From Leekyejoonella antrihumi (GTDB taxonomy: Bacteria; Actinomycetota; Actinomycetes; Actinomycetales; Dermatophilaceae), in assembly GCF_007845645.1 (NCBI RefSeq), contig NZ_VCQV01000001.1, positions 224,399 through 288,398 on the forward strand: a stretch of 64,000 nucleotides of DNA, given 5' to 3'. This document shows, piece after piece, positions 55,164-63,877 of this stretch. Position 1 is the stretch's first letter. Each line of letters starts with the position of its first letter. Below the pieces are notes generated by a model. That model saw only the letters and a list, made by a program, of their open reading frames with translations, did not search any database and was not told the origin of the DNA. The translations under genes and the position numbers were made by a program.

Positions 55164-58100
55164 ATGTCTGGATCGGTGAGTGTGGTGAGCCGGCGGCACG
55201 GCCGCCTGGCCTGCCTGGCGGTGGCGACGGTTGCGGCGATGGTTGCCGCGGTCGGGATCGGCTCCCCGCCCGCGGCCGCGGCCACATCGAACCCGGCCCC
55301 GGTGGCCGGGGCGCGCAAGCACGCGACCCGATTGTCGTTCCCGATCTCGGGCACGACCGGGCTGAGTGTGGATGTGGGCAGCAAGAACATGCTGATCACC
55401 GACCAGCTGCTGACCCTGCCCGGGATACGCTCAAATCCGGCGATCACGCTGTGGTACAACTCCTCCACGCAGGGCAGTAGCGTGCCGTCCGCGGTGACCG
55501 GTGGCACCGGATCCGGGTGGGGCATCACCGGATTCGACGAGCGAGTCGTCACCAACCCGGACGGCAGCGTCACCTTCTATGGGCCGGGCGGGCTGGCCGG
55601 AGTGTTCACCTCGAACGGGGCCGGCGGGTTCACCGCCCCACCACAGTTCCAGGCCGACCTGACCGGGTCCGCCTCGGCGGGCTACACCCTGATCGATCAC
55701 GCGTCGCAGGAGACGCTGAGCTTCAACGCCTCGGGCCGGCTGACCAGTGACGCGGACCGGGACGGCAACGCCACGACCTACGCGTACACGGCTGGGGGGT
55801 ACCCGGCCTCGATCACCACGTCTCGGTGGGGCGGGACCGGGGCCACGGTGGCGGTCACCGAGTCCGGGTCACGCATCACCACGTTGACGGAGACGAACGG
55901 GTCCTTGTCCCGGCAGGTGAGTCTCGGGTACTCCGCCAAGGGGCACCTGGCGTCGGTGACCGACACGATGGGCGGGGTGACCCATTTCGCCAGCGGCCCG
56001 GGCACCGATACCGGACAGGTGCTGTCCGTGACCAGTCCGCAGGGCAAGGCCACCACGCTGGGCCTGGACTCGATCGGGCGCATCAACTCCGTGGCGCAGG
56101 CCAACCCGGACGGGGCGGGCACCTCGACCACCCGGTTGTACTACCAGTCGACGACGCAGACCCTGGTCGCCGACCCGACCACCAACCAGTCCCAGCCGGT
56201 GGCCTCGGTGCCGCACACCAGCTACACCCTGACCGCCGATGACCGGGTGTCCTCGGCGACTGACCCGGACGGTCACCACCGGGCGGCCACGTATAACGCG
56301 GTCGACAACGTGCTGTCGGTGACCCCGGCCGCGGGCGGGACGACCAGCCTGGGGTACACCAACGCCGGGGAGTCACTGAACCAGATCGCCTCCCCGCAGG
56401 GCGCCACCGATAGCGTGCAGTACTCCGCCTGCGGGCAGGGCAACGGCCCCGGGTGTGCGTACTTGCCGTCCTCGAGTACCGACGACTCCGGCAACGCCCT
56501 GGCCTACACCTATGACGGCAACGGCAACCAGTTGGGCACCCAGCAGGGCGCGACCGGGCCGAGCGCGACGGTCACCTACCACTCCAACGGCACCCCCGCC
56601 ACATCCGCGTCCCCGGGCGCACCCGCCGGGGTCGTCACCTCCTACGGGTATGACGGCACTGGGGACCTGACCTCGATCACCCCACCGGCGGGGACCAGCC
56701 TGGGCAACCGCGCCTACACCTGGGACGGGTTCGGCCGGCTGTCCACCGCGACCGACGGGGCCGGGGACACGATCAGCTACACCTATGACGACCTGGACCG
56801 GATCACCCGGGTGCATTACTCGGACGGCACGCCGGACGTGGCCTACACCTACGACGCCAGCGGGCGAATCACCAAACGGGTCGACGGGTCCGGGACCACC
56901 ACCTACACGTATGACGACCTGGGCAACCTGCTGTCCACGACGAACAGTGCCAACAGGCTGACCAGCAGCTACACCTACGACCTGGCCGGCGCGCAGGCGA
57001 CCGCTACCGATGGGGCCGGGACCGTGACCTACGGGTACGACGCCGCGCACCAGCTGACCTCGATGACCTACCCGCAAAGCGGCACGACCCTGACCACGGT
57101 GTTCGCCAACGACGCGAACGGGCGCCGGACCGATGTGTGGTTGCAGTCCAACACCAGCCACACCGCCTGGTCGGCGCACGAGCACTACACCTACGACGCG
57201 ACCGGGCGGATCACCGGGGTGACCGGGCAGAACGGTCCCGCGGCCAGCCCGACCACGGTACTGAACGAGACGGTCTGCTACGCCGCGAACTCGACCGCCC
57301 CGTCCTGCTCCACGGCCCCGGCCAATGACCGCAGCAACATCCAATGGGTCAGCAACGCGGTATCCGGGGAGACCAGCAGCTACCACTACGACACCAGTGG
57401 CCGGCTGACCGGCGACACGATCACCGGCGGGACCGACCCGCGCACCTACACCTACGGGTACGACCAGGCCGGCAACCGGACCAGTTCCACGGTGACCGGG
57501 TCGTCCCCGTCCAGTCAGGCCCTGACGTTCAACGCCGGCAACCAGATCACCAGCAGCGGCTACGGGTACGACGGGGCCGGGGACCAGACCAGCAACCCGA
57601 CCCGGACGGCGGCGTTCAACGCCGCCGGGCAGAAAACCTCCACCACCACCAGCAAGGGCACCAGCACGTATGCCTACGCCGGGACCAACCAGAACGAACT
57701 GCTGTCCCAGACCGTCCCCGGCGCCTCCACCTACACCTACGCCTACGGCCGTCCCAGCGCGACCGGGGTCCCGCAGATCGACACCGTCAAGGTCGGGACC
57801 GGTACCGGGTACGTGTTCCACGACCCGTCCGGGCTGCCGATCATGCTGCAAACCAACTCCAGTGTGACCTGCCTGTACATGCTCGACCCGATGAGCAACC
57901 CGGTCCTGCTATCGACCAGCTTCCACACCACCTCCCTGGCCATCCGGTACGACCCCTACGGCGGGGCCACCCGCACCGACGGCGGCGGCGCCAACGGTGC
58001 CAGCACCGAAAACCCCTACCTCTTCGGGCTGGGCCTCCAAGACCGCTCCACCGGCGAACTGAAATTCGGGCAACGCTGGTACAACCCCCTCACCGGCACC

Positions 58101-58397
58101 TGGACCCAACAAGACACCCTCAACGCCCCCCTCGACCCCGCCAACGCCAACCGCTACGAATACGCCGCCGACAACCCCCTCAACATCCTCGACTCCACCG
58201 GGCTCTTCAACTGGGGGGCCGTTTTGGGCGGAGCAGCCGTGGTCATCGGTGCTGATGTAATCGAAACAGCTGCTATCGGCATCAGCCTCGCGGTCGCACC
58301 AGAGGCGGTCCCTGTCGAGTTGGGCGCCTTACAGCCAGTTGTTAATTCGGCAAACGCGTTCGGGGTGGGCCTAATCGGGTACGGCGCGAGTAGCTAA
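55164..58397 (+). CDS. Secreted Rhs/YD-repeat polymorphic toxin
   Basis: 1,077 residues. A signal peptide (LACLAVATVAAMVAAVGIGSPPAAAA) leads into a long run of YD repeats (TYDDLDRITRVHYSDG, TYDASGRITKRVDGSG, TYDDLGNLLSTT and similar) that form a secreted shell. The conserved Rhs core NPLTGTWTQQDTLNAPLDP / NRYEYAADNPLNILDSTG ends at residue ~1012. The remaining ~65 residues are a short variable tip, hydrophobic and Gly/Ala/Val-rich (WGAVLGGAAVVIGADVIE to GVGLIGYGASS), so a membrane-active effector is possible. GGGGAGG precedes ATG 55164. Small candidate immunity gene follows at once. Confidence 0.88.
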   Translation: MSGSVSVVSRRHGRLACLAVATVAAMVAAVGIGSPPAAAATSNPAPVAGARKHATRLSFPISGTTGLSVDVGSKNMLITDQLLTLPGIRSNPAITLWYNSSTQGSSVPSAVTGGTGSGWGITGFDERVVTNPDGSVTFYGPGGLAGVFTSNGAGGFTAPPQFQADLTGSASAGYTLIDHASQETLSFNASGRLTSDADRDGNATTYAYTAGGYPASITTSRWGGTGATVAVTESGSRITTLTETNGSLSRQVSLGYSAKGHLASVTDTMGGVTHFASGPGTDTGQVLSVTSPQGKATTLGLDSIGRINSVAQANPDGAGTSTTRLYYQSTTQTLVADPTTNQSQPVASVPHTSYTLTADDRVSSATDPDGHHRAATYNAVDNVLSVTPAAGGTTSLGYTNAGESLNQIASPQGATDSVQYSACGQGNGPGCAYLPSSSTDDSGNALAYTYDGNGNQLGTQQGATGPSATVTYHSNGTPATSASPGAPAGVVTSYGYDGTGDLTSITPPAGTSLGNRAYTWDGFGRLSTATDGAGDTISYTYDDLDRITRVHYSDGTPDVAYTYDASGRITKRVDGSGTTTYTYDDLGNLLSTTNSANRLTSSYTYDLAGAQATATDGAGTVTYGYDAAHQLTSMTYPQSGTTLTTVFANDANGRRTDVWLQSNTSHTAWSAHEHYTYDATGRITGVTGQNGPAASPTTVLNETVCYAANSTAPSCSTAPANDRSNIQWVSNAVSGETSSYHYDTSGRLTGDTITGGTDPRTYTYGYDQAGNRTSSTVTGSSPSSQALTFNAGNQITSSGYGYDGAGDQTSNPTRTAAFNAAGQKTSTTTSKGTSTYAYAGTNQNELLSQTVPGASTYTYAYGRPSATGVPQIDTVKVGTGTGYVFHDPSGLPIMLQTNSSVTCLYMLDPMSNPVLLSTSFHTTSLAIRYDPYGGATRTDGGGANGASTENPYLFGLGLQDRSTGELKFGQRWYNPLTGTWTQQDTLNAPLDPANANRYEYAADNPLNILDSTGLFNWGAVLGGAAVVIGADVIETAAIGISLAVAPEAVPVELGALQPVVNSANAFGVGLIGYGASS

Positions 58398-58420
58398 GTA
58401 AGGCCCACTGTGAAAGATAA

Positions 58421-58708
58421 GTGTCCAGTTCTATGACCAACGAATACTGGAGGAAAGTCTTTCAGAATAAAGTCTGGCGTACTGGATCTGCTGGAGCTCC
58501 TAAAAGCGGACCACAGAGCATATACGGATACTGTTTCAGCCTTGCCGTACTTGCGGCGATCGTCGCTGGAATTCTGTACCGAAGTTTTGTGGTCGCGTTC
58601 ATTGTTCTAATGGCTGCATCGATCGTATTGCTGATAGTCATCATTCCGTTAGGGATATTCTTTGCGATCCGAAGCGAGCGAAAAAGTCGGAAGAACGGTC
58701 GACAGTGA
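58421..58708 (+). CDS. Candidate immunity protein (two-helix membrane protein)
   Basis: 95 residues starting 24 bases after the Rhs stop. Two hydrophobic helices (YCFSLAVLAAIVAGILY and AFIVLMAASIVLLIVIIPLGIFFAI) with a basic tail ERKSRKNGRQ. Base composition is clearly lower in G+C than the neighbours, as often seen for Rhs tip/immunity DNA. The alternative ATG at 58433 would remove four residues. A membrane protein fits immunity against a membrane-targeting tip, but this is context-based inference. Confidence 0.6.
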   Translation: MSSSMTNEYWRKVFQNKVWRTGSAGAPKSGPQSIYGYCFSLAVLAAIVAGILYRSFVVAFIVLMAASIVLLIVIIPLGIFFAIRSERKSRKNGRQ

Positions 58709-58732
58709 CAACCTCGCGACCAGAAGTAGCTG

Positions 58733-58775
58733 GTCCCAGACCGTCCCGGTAGGTCCACCTACACGAGTACGGGTG
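58733..58775 (+). pseudogene. Orphan Rhs-core fragment
   Basis: GTCCCAGACCGTCCC... then TCCACCTACAC closely matches 57713-57745 inside the intact Rhs gene (SQTVPGASTYTY), after which the reading frame is lost. It is typical of the displaced tip debris left downstream of Rhs loci. Confidence 0.45.
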
Positions 58776-58792
58776 ACCGGACGAGTACGGCG

Positions 58793-59072
58793 TCACGCAG
58801 AGATCAGGCCCCCTGCGTTCAGATCCGAGCGCCGACCGGCCTCGTCCGCGAAGTACACGGTCCCGCCCGTCTTCTTGGCCTCCTTGGCGATCTCGGGGTA
58901 CTCCGTAGTCTTCCAGGCGGCGACCTTGTCCGGGTCGGCCTGCCAGCCCCGCCACAGCGGCCGCTGCGGCGACAGGCCGAGCCGAGCTTGTGCAGCATCC
59001 GCCCGACCGCGGCGGACGACATGCGCACCCCGAACTCGACCCAGATCAGGCGTTGTACCAGATCCCGGGTCC
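58793..59072 (-). mobile_element. IS630-family transposase remnant
   Basis: A minus-strand fragment RDLVQRLIWVEFGVRMSSAAVGRMLHKLGS, then in the next frame LSPQRPLWRGWQADPDKVAAWK to TGGTVYFADEAGRRSDLNAGGLIS. These are the HTH region and first catalytic Asp region (DEAG) of IS630-type transposases. There is an internal frameshift and both ends are missing, so it cannot move by itself. Confidence 0.72.
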
Positions 59073-59137
59073 CAGGAGTTGGACTACCTGCGCGCCGGAG
59101 ACACCCTGTACGTCTGGAAGCTCGACCGGCGACAACC
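59073..59137 (+). mobile_element. Serine-resolvase fragment
   Basis: Plus-strand QELDYLRAGDTLYVWKLDRR matches the conserved segment of resolvase/invertase proteins (LDYLR-GDTLVVWKLDRLGR). Only about 20 residues remain, directly joined to the IS630 fragment. It suggests repeated insertion and deletion here. Confidence 0.6.
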
Positions 59138-59299
59138 GGCTCTCGCTTTCCGCGGCGGTCATCTGCCTTGCGTTGGCACTGGTACTTTGCGCCGTCGGTA
59201 CTCCGGTGAGGCACGGTGTCACCCCGGCCCGCCGCGTCGGTCGCTCCCTTTCCGGGCTGCTTCGGGGTGTACGTCCGGTCCGTAGGGTGAGTGGGGTGT
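59138..59299. other. Intergenic segment
   Basis: 162 bases between the resolvase fragment and the lipoprotein stop. No feature recognised. Confidence 0.4.
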
Positions 59300-60103
59300 T
59301 CAGGCGGTCGCTTTCTGACCTTTGAGGGCCTGGGTGGCGGTCACCGCGCCCTTGGGGGCGGTGATGTGTTGGCCCACCCCGTAACCGGTGAAGTCCAACT
59401 GGCCCTTGCTGGCCGCGGACTTGTTCACGATTTGTAGGGGCACCGGTGATGCGGCGTCAGCCACGGTCAGGGTGCTGCCATCCTTTTGGGTCAGGGTCAG
59501 GGCCTTCTTCCCGTGCAAGGTGGTGTGCGTGATCCCCGACCGGATCGGCGAACCCGACGAGTTGAGGTCCGCGGCGAGGCTTTGCAACGTCAACGCGCCC
59601 AGCGCGTTGGACGTGCCAGTGGACTTGATCCACTTCCCGGCCAGCCCGGCGGCTTTCGACCCGGCGGTTTTGGTCCAGAACGATGCCGGTGCCTTGATGT
59701 AGGCCGTGGAGCCGATCTTGACGATGTTGATGACCATCCCGCCGATCGTCTCGGTCCCAGCGGTGTTGTCGCCCTGGAACCGCAGGTTCACCTTCTGCTG
59801 CTGACCATGGTCGATCACGGTCCCACTGACCCGCACCGACTTCGCGTTGAACAACGCCGACTTCGCGTCCGCGAACACCTGCGTGGCGGACTTGCCCGCC
59901 TCGCCGCCACCGGCCGCAGCAGCCGAAGAACCGGTCGATGAGGGGCCACTGGACGCGGGACTGCTGGAGGACCCGCTACCGGAGGACGACCCGCTCGACA
60001 CGGGGCCGCTAGGCCCAGAGCCGGACGAGCCGCAGCCGACCAACCCTGCGGCCACGACGACGGTCAGCACGCAGGTCCTGCTGCAACGAGTGAGACTCAC
60101 CAT
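59300..60103 (-). CDS. LppX/LprG-like lipoprotein
   Basis: 267 residues. Lipobox GLVGC, then a ~45-residue Ser/Gly/Pro linker. The folded part, ATQVFADAKSALFNAKSVRVSGTV through GGMVINIVKIGSTAYIKAPASFWTK, resembles LppX_LprAFG lipid-binding proteins or the DUF of similar fold. Likely membrane-anchored outside the cell and binding a lipid or similar. ATG 60103 start. Its relation to the adjacent mobile remnants is unclear. Confidence 0.8.
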   Translation of the reverse strand: MVSLTRCSRTCVLTVVVAAGLVGCGSSGSGPSGPVSSGSSSGSGSSSSPASSGPSSTGSSAAAAGGGEAGKSATQVFADAKSALFNAKSVRVSGTVIDHGQQQKVNLRFQGDNTAGTETIGGMVINIVKIGSTAYIKAPASFWTKTAGSKAAGLAGKWIKSTGTSNALGALTLQSLAADLNSSGSPIRSGITHTTLHGKKALTLTQKDGSTLTVADAASPVPLQIVNKSAASKGQLDFTGYGVGQHITAPKGAVTATQALKGQKATA

Positions 60104-60124
60104 GTTCCCTCCCTGGCAGATCCC

Positions 60125-60382
60125 TCAGGTCGGGACCACTCCACAATCGGAGAATAGCGGCTCTGGCTCTGTGTCGCTGCGAAGATCCCAGAAGTATGGG
60201 TAAGACTCGCCGAGAGGCCGTTCCCGACCGCTGAAGACCGCCAGCGCCGTCCGCGCCAGTTCAGGATCCCGTCCCGGTGAAGGGCCGGTGATTGATACGG
60301 GGACTCTGGATTCCCCGCAGATGTCTGCAGGCACTTGGACGGGATCCTGTGTCACCGAGGAGATCGCTGGTAGCACTGTCAC
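60125..60382 (-). CDS. Hypothetical 85-residue protein
   Basis: GTG-initiated frame (TVLPAISSVTQDPVQVPADICGE to SYPYFWDLRSDTEPEPLFSDCG). Unrecognised. No ribosome site is evident. It is reported only because its composition looks protein-like and it directly precedes the lipoprotein gene by 21 bases. Confidence 0.3.
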   Translation of the reverse strand: MTVLPAISSVTQDPVQVPADICGESRVPVSITGPSPGRDPELARTALAVFSGRERPLGESYPYFWDLRSDTEPEPLFSDCGVVPT

Positions 60383-60789
60383 TGATTTCGCGGGACACTG
60401 TTGCCATCAGAGAGGGCATGATGTCGCGGCGAATCAGCTCGGCGGGATTCTTTACCAAGCAAACCTCGGTGCTGCGCATAGGCGCCCGTCGAGACCGCTT
60501 TGAGTTGAGGTTCCGCTCCCCTGGGGCCGCGCTGAGCGAGTTGATCACGCCGCGCGGACGCGCCCACCTTCGATTGGCGCTGGAATCGCATCTACTCATG
60601 GCCCGAGGCGACGGTCGTTACTCACGCCGCTACCTCTCAACCGGTCAGAGGTGGCTGCGGGTCGCCGGCGGGTCTATGCCATCCACCGAGACAGGCACGT
60701 CACTCTGGGGATCCGGCCCATCCGTGTGACCTCCGCTCCCACCGCCGGGAACGAAGCCTGCCGTTGCTAGTGCGTCCGCCGGCGACGGC
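60383..60789. other. 407-base gap, content unclear
   Basis: Overlapping short frames on both strands (for example 60420-60729 on plus and 60383-60599 on minus) without any recognisable motif. No gene could be supported. Confidence 0.4.
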
Positions 60790-61356
60790 TCAGCGGTGCC
60801 GCAACCGTTCGGTGGCGGCGAGGATATGTGCTTCGGCAAGGTCAGCGCGGTCGGCCACGGGGCCGGGAGGTATGTCGACGAGGTCGAAGCCATTCTCCCG
60901 GTAGACGTCCTCGTGCACGCGCTCGAAGGCCAAGGATTCGGCGTAGCTGATCCGCCGCGCCGCGGTCGGTTCGATGAACCCGAGCGGGCGCACGAGCAGC
61001 ACGGATCGTGCGTACACCTGCTCGGACAGCACCCGGGATACCTCCCCTGCCAGCAGCGGCGTAACGGGGCGGCCGAGATAACGCGCCAGAGCGAGGGTGC
61101 ACAGCGGCGAGCGGTCATGAATCTGCACATGTACCGAGTTGCAGACACGCATCGACGCGCGTTCGCGTTGCAGCATGACGATCAGGTCCACGAAGTCATC
61201 GCGCGCCCACGGTTCGTCGATGCCAAGGGCTTGCCGCTCGGCGATGACATCGGTCGCGGCCTCCTCGACCACCGCATGCCCACGCCGACGCAACTCGTGC
61301 AGCACCGAGGTCTTGCCGCTCCCCGGCGCACCGGTCAGCACGTAGTGCGTGAGCAC
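60790..61356 (-). CDS. AAA-family ATPase / P-loop kinase-like protein
   Basis: 188 residues. The P-loop is VLTGAPGSGKTSVLHELRRRGHAVVEEAATDVI at the N-terminus. The central part HDRSPLCTLALARYLG and the Arg-containing RRISYAESLAFERVHEDVYRENGFDLVDIP resemble the AAA_28 family of small NTPases or predicted kinases. Substrate unknown. Single gene on the minus strand, about 80 bases downstream of the GNAT start region. Confidence 0.8.
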   Translation of the reverse strand: MLTHYVLTGAPGSGKTSVLHELRRRGHAVVEEAATDVIAERQALGIDEPWARDDFVDLIVMLQRERASMRVCNSVHVQIHDRSPLCTLALARYLGRPVTPLLAGEVSRVLSEQVYARSVLLVRPLGFIEPTAARRISYAESLAFERVHEDVYRENGFDLVDIPPGPVADRADLAEAHILAATERLRHR

Positions 61357-61433
61357 GAGTGCCTCCTTTCTTCATGACCGCCGTGATCGGCCAGCACAGG
61401 CCGGTGAACGATCGGAATCCGAGACGGCCCGCA

Positions 61434-62099
61434 TCAAGGTATGCGGTGGTGCACCCATACGTCGATTGCACCGCCCGTCTCGAAGTCGAGGCCGGTCCAG
61501 GCCCGCCACTGGGCGAGTGACCCGCCAATCGTCATCGATGCCGGGCAAGTGCCGGTGATCACGCCTCCCGCGCGCACGTGAGTTCGCAGCCATGGGTCCC
61601 ATGGGAGCCCGTCGTCGCGCTGGCGAGCCGCATACTCTCGCATGGATGTGTGTGGTTCAAGGTGCTTGAGGGTGGGCCGCACGGGTGCGACCAGATCGCG
61701 AAAGCCCGCACGTCGAGCGGCGGCTTTCATCGCGCCCAGCATCCCAGAACTGAACCCGAGCCCGCGGTGCTGCGAATCGACGGTGATGATGAGAGCACTG
61801 ACCGCCGAGGCCTGTTGGTGGCCGCCGCACGCACCGCGCACGGCCGCTCCCACGACGTCATCCCATCCCTGCGGCGGCAAGTCCGTCGCAACGCCGGTCC
61901 AGGCGATCGGTGCGGCTTGGGCTGTCGCCACGGTCTGCCCGGCTACTTGGCCGACCAGCTGCAGTGCCGGGTAGAGGTGGTGCACGCTGACCAGATCCCA
62001 ACAGGACGGATCTCCGCTCATGAAGGCTGGGAGACCCGAACTGACGCGCTCGTCGCGCAGATCTGGTCTGTCCGCCAGCGTCGATACTTCGAGCTTCAC
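61434..62099 (-). CDS. GNAT-fold acetyltransferase-like protein
   Basis: 221 residues. The acetyl-CoA loop region is SALIITVDSQHRGLGFSSGMLGAMKAAARRAGFRDLVAPVRPTLKH, consistent with GNAT motif A (Q/R-x-x-G-x-G). The N-terminal part is less typical (LVSVHHLYPALQLVGQVAGQTVATAQAAPIAW). Substrate not identifiable. Divergent from the nucleotidyltransferase gene across a 135-base gap. Confidence 0.72.
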   Translation of the reverse strand: MKLEVSTLADRPDLRDERVSSGLPAFMSGDPSCWDLVSVHHLYPALQLVGQVAGQTVATAQAAPIAWTGVATDLPPQGWDDVVGAAVRGACGGHQQASAVSALIITVDSQHRGLGFSSGMLGAMKAAARRAGFRDLVAPVRPTLKHLEPHTSMREYAARQRDDGLPWDPWLRTHVRAGGVITGTCPASMTIGGSLAQWRAWTGLDFETGGAIDVWVHHRIP

Positions 62100-62234
62100 G
62101 AGACGAAACTATCAACGGCGCGCCACGGCCTGCTGTTGATCGAGGCCTCACGACTGCAAGCGGGTGGGCTTGCGGGGTTCGCCGTGCTTGCCGGTGAGGG
62201 AGGATGGGTCCCTGGGACGAGCAGGGAGTGTTGG

Positions 62235-63107
62235 ATGCGGACTGATGACGCGTGGTTGTCCACGCTCGGTCCGGAAATGGGCCGTCACCGCGAGGCCATC
62301 GCTGCGTTCGCGCAGCTGTGCGCGGACAACCGCGCGGTCTCATCGTTCTCGGTGGGGTGCTCGATTGGGCGAGGCGCTGGCGATGCGTTGTCCGACATTG
62401 ATGCCGCTGTTGGTGTGAGCACGGTGCGCGGCACCGCTGGCGCCGCGGATGTCCAGGACGTGGAGGCGTGGTTGCTTGAGGCACTTCCTGCGCTGGGCGA
62501 GGTCGTGGACGTCCTGCGTACCGGGTCGGACAACAACGACTTCGTGATTCGCCAGGTCTTCGTGCAGTTCAGCGATCGGCTCCAGTTGGACCTCGCTGTG
62601 ATCGCCGAGGGCGAAGTGCGGCGCGGCGAGGCTGCACCAGACTTCGTGCCGGTCTTTTGGCGTGAGGGGGCACCGAATTCGACGGCGGGACGGTCGGCGC
62701 ACGAGGTATCGCCTGAACAGATTCGAGAGTGGGCGTTTCTGGGGTGGCGGGCGTTGTTGGATGCGGACAAGTACCTGCGGCGCGGCTCGGTGTGGGAAGC
62801 GCATCAGCGTGTGCAGGACGCCCGCGACCGCATCTGGATGTTGTGGGCCGCCGCCCGAGGGGCAGCGTATCCATGGCACGGCTTGTCACAGGCCCTTGAC
62901 GACAGCCCAGACTTGCTGCCGCCAAACATCGAGACCACCGTCGCCGGCCTTGACGCCGAGGATCTTCGCCGGGCCGTGGTCGCTGCAGCACAGGTTCTGG
63001 CGGACAGCAGTGCTGCCGCCGGCACCGCCTGGAACGCGAAACTTCCGTCCGCGCTGGCTGACCACACCCGCCGGACCCTCATGGACTGGCCACCATCGGC
63101 CCGGTGA
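62235..63107 (+). CDS. Nucleotidyltransferase-domain protein
   Basis: 290 residues. The polymerase-beta-like fold opens VSSFSVGCSIGRGAGDALSDIDAAVGV, giving the G-S-x(n)-SDID catalytic motif, with a third acidic residue probably in LQLDLAVI near residue 120. The C-terminal half is helical (a HEPN/KNTase-like bundle: WAFLGWRALLDADKYLRRGSVWEAHQRVQDARDRIW). It resembles adenylyltransferases that modify small molecules or proteins. GGGAG precedes ATG 62235. The stop overlaps a tiny downstream frame (GTGA). Confidence 0.82.
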   Translation: MRTDDAWLSTLGPEMGRHREAIAAFAQLCADNRAVSSFSVGCSIGRGAGDALSDIDAAVGVSTVRGTAGAADVQDVEAWLLEALPALGEVVDVLRTGSDNNDFVIRQVFVQFSDRLQLDLAVIAEGEVRRGEAAPDFVPVFWREGAPNSTAGRSAHEVSPEQIREWAFLGWRALLDADKYLRRGSVWEAHQRVQDARDRIWMLWAAARGAAYPWHGLSQALDDSPDLLPPNIETTVAGLDAEDLRRAVVAAAQVLADSSAAAGTAWNAKLPSALADHTRRTLMDWPPSAR

Positions 63108-63226
63108 TAGCGACCCTGGTCGAGGCCCGCGACGCGTGGGTTCGCGCTGAGGCCGACGACTATGTGGATGGAACACCGATAGCCTCACTGGCATGCGGAG
63201 CATGCCACATGGGGATCGGCTCGTGA
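63104..63226 (+). CDS. Possible 40-residue protein overlapping the nucleotidyltransferase stop
   Basis: The GTG overlaps the TGA (GTGA), giving IATLVEARDAWVRAEADD followed by a CGACHM motif (CxxC-H) and a stop. Translational coupling and a cysteine pair are suggestive, but the frame is short and unrecognised. Confidence 0.35.
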   Translation: MIATLVEARDAWVRAEADDYVDGTPIASLACGACHMGIGS

Positions 63227-63430
63227 CACACGGTCAGGTGGCCGGTGTTCCGTATGGGACACCTTGTGGGACGGTTCCGGAGATGTGAGCTCCGGTCCTC
63301 GATTCCCCGCTGGCAGTTCGCCGGTGATGGTTCGTCTTGCGGTGAGCGCACCAGATGTGTTGGACGCCCGAATAGTCCCCGATAATCCGGTGCACGGAGG
63401 GAGGCCACCCAAAGGACATAGCCTGCGGAC
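63227..63430. other. Intergenic region before the alpha/beta hydrolase gene
   Basis: 204 bases with no supported gene. It presumably carries the hydrolase promoter. Confidence 0.4.
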
Positions 63431-63877
63431 ATGTCCGTGCTGGAGATCGACGACCTGGCCATCTACTACGAGGCTTACGGATCGGGCCCTGCCATCCTGA
63501 TCCCCTGGTGCAACTTCGCCTGGTCATCGCTGGATCTGGAATCATTCACCAGGCTGTACACCGTGGTGCTTGCCAGCCCCCGCGGGTTCGGCAACAGCCC
63601 ACGCGTCGCGGCAGGCTATGCCGCAGACACCATCCGCACCGACATGGAAGCGGTACTGGACCACCTGGGTATCGAGCAGTACGTGGCGTTCGGGTACTCG
63701 ATGACCGGGTCAGTAGCCGCGTGGCTAGCGCACGACAATCCTCGTGTGCAGGCAGTCATCTCCGGCGGGTTCCCAATGGTCACCTCCTACGCTGCGCTCC
63801 TTCCCTACATCCAGGCGAATCGAGCCGAGACTCAGCAGGATCCGAAGCGGTGGGAAGCGATGACCGGCAAGTTTGAT
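63431..63877 (+). pseudogene. Alpha/beta hydrolase truncated by an insertion sequence
   Basis: The first 149 residues of an alpha/beta hydrolase: IYYEAYGSGPAILIPWCNF (oxyanion-hole region usually HGF), LASPRGFGNSPR, and the nucleophile elbow FGYSMTGSVAAWLA (GxSxxG). After KFD the frame enters the IS end and stops within eight codons. The Asp and His of the triad and the second half of the fold are lost, so it is inactive unless the IS is excised. Confidence 0.8.

Noticed and set aside
56480..57480. Tandem nucleotide repeats as an independent element
   Set aside because: They are the coding sequence of the YD repeats of the Rhs protein.
56373..57851. 492-codon minus-strand frame inside the Rhs gene, rich in Gly/Val/Arg
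   Set aside because: Repetitive antisense of YD repeats. Composition artefact.
60292..60729. 145-codon plus-strand frame in the gap before the P-loop gene
   Set aside because: Arg/Ser-rich, no motif, no ribosome site. A competing frame exists on the other strand.
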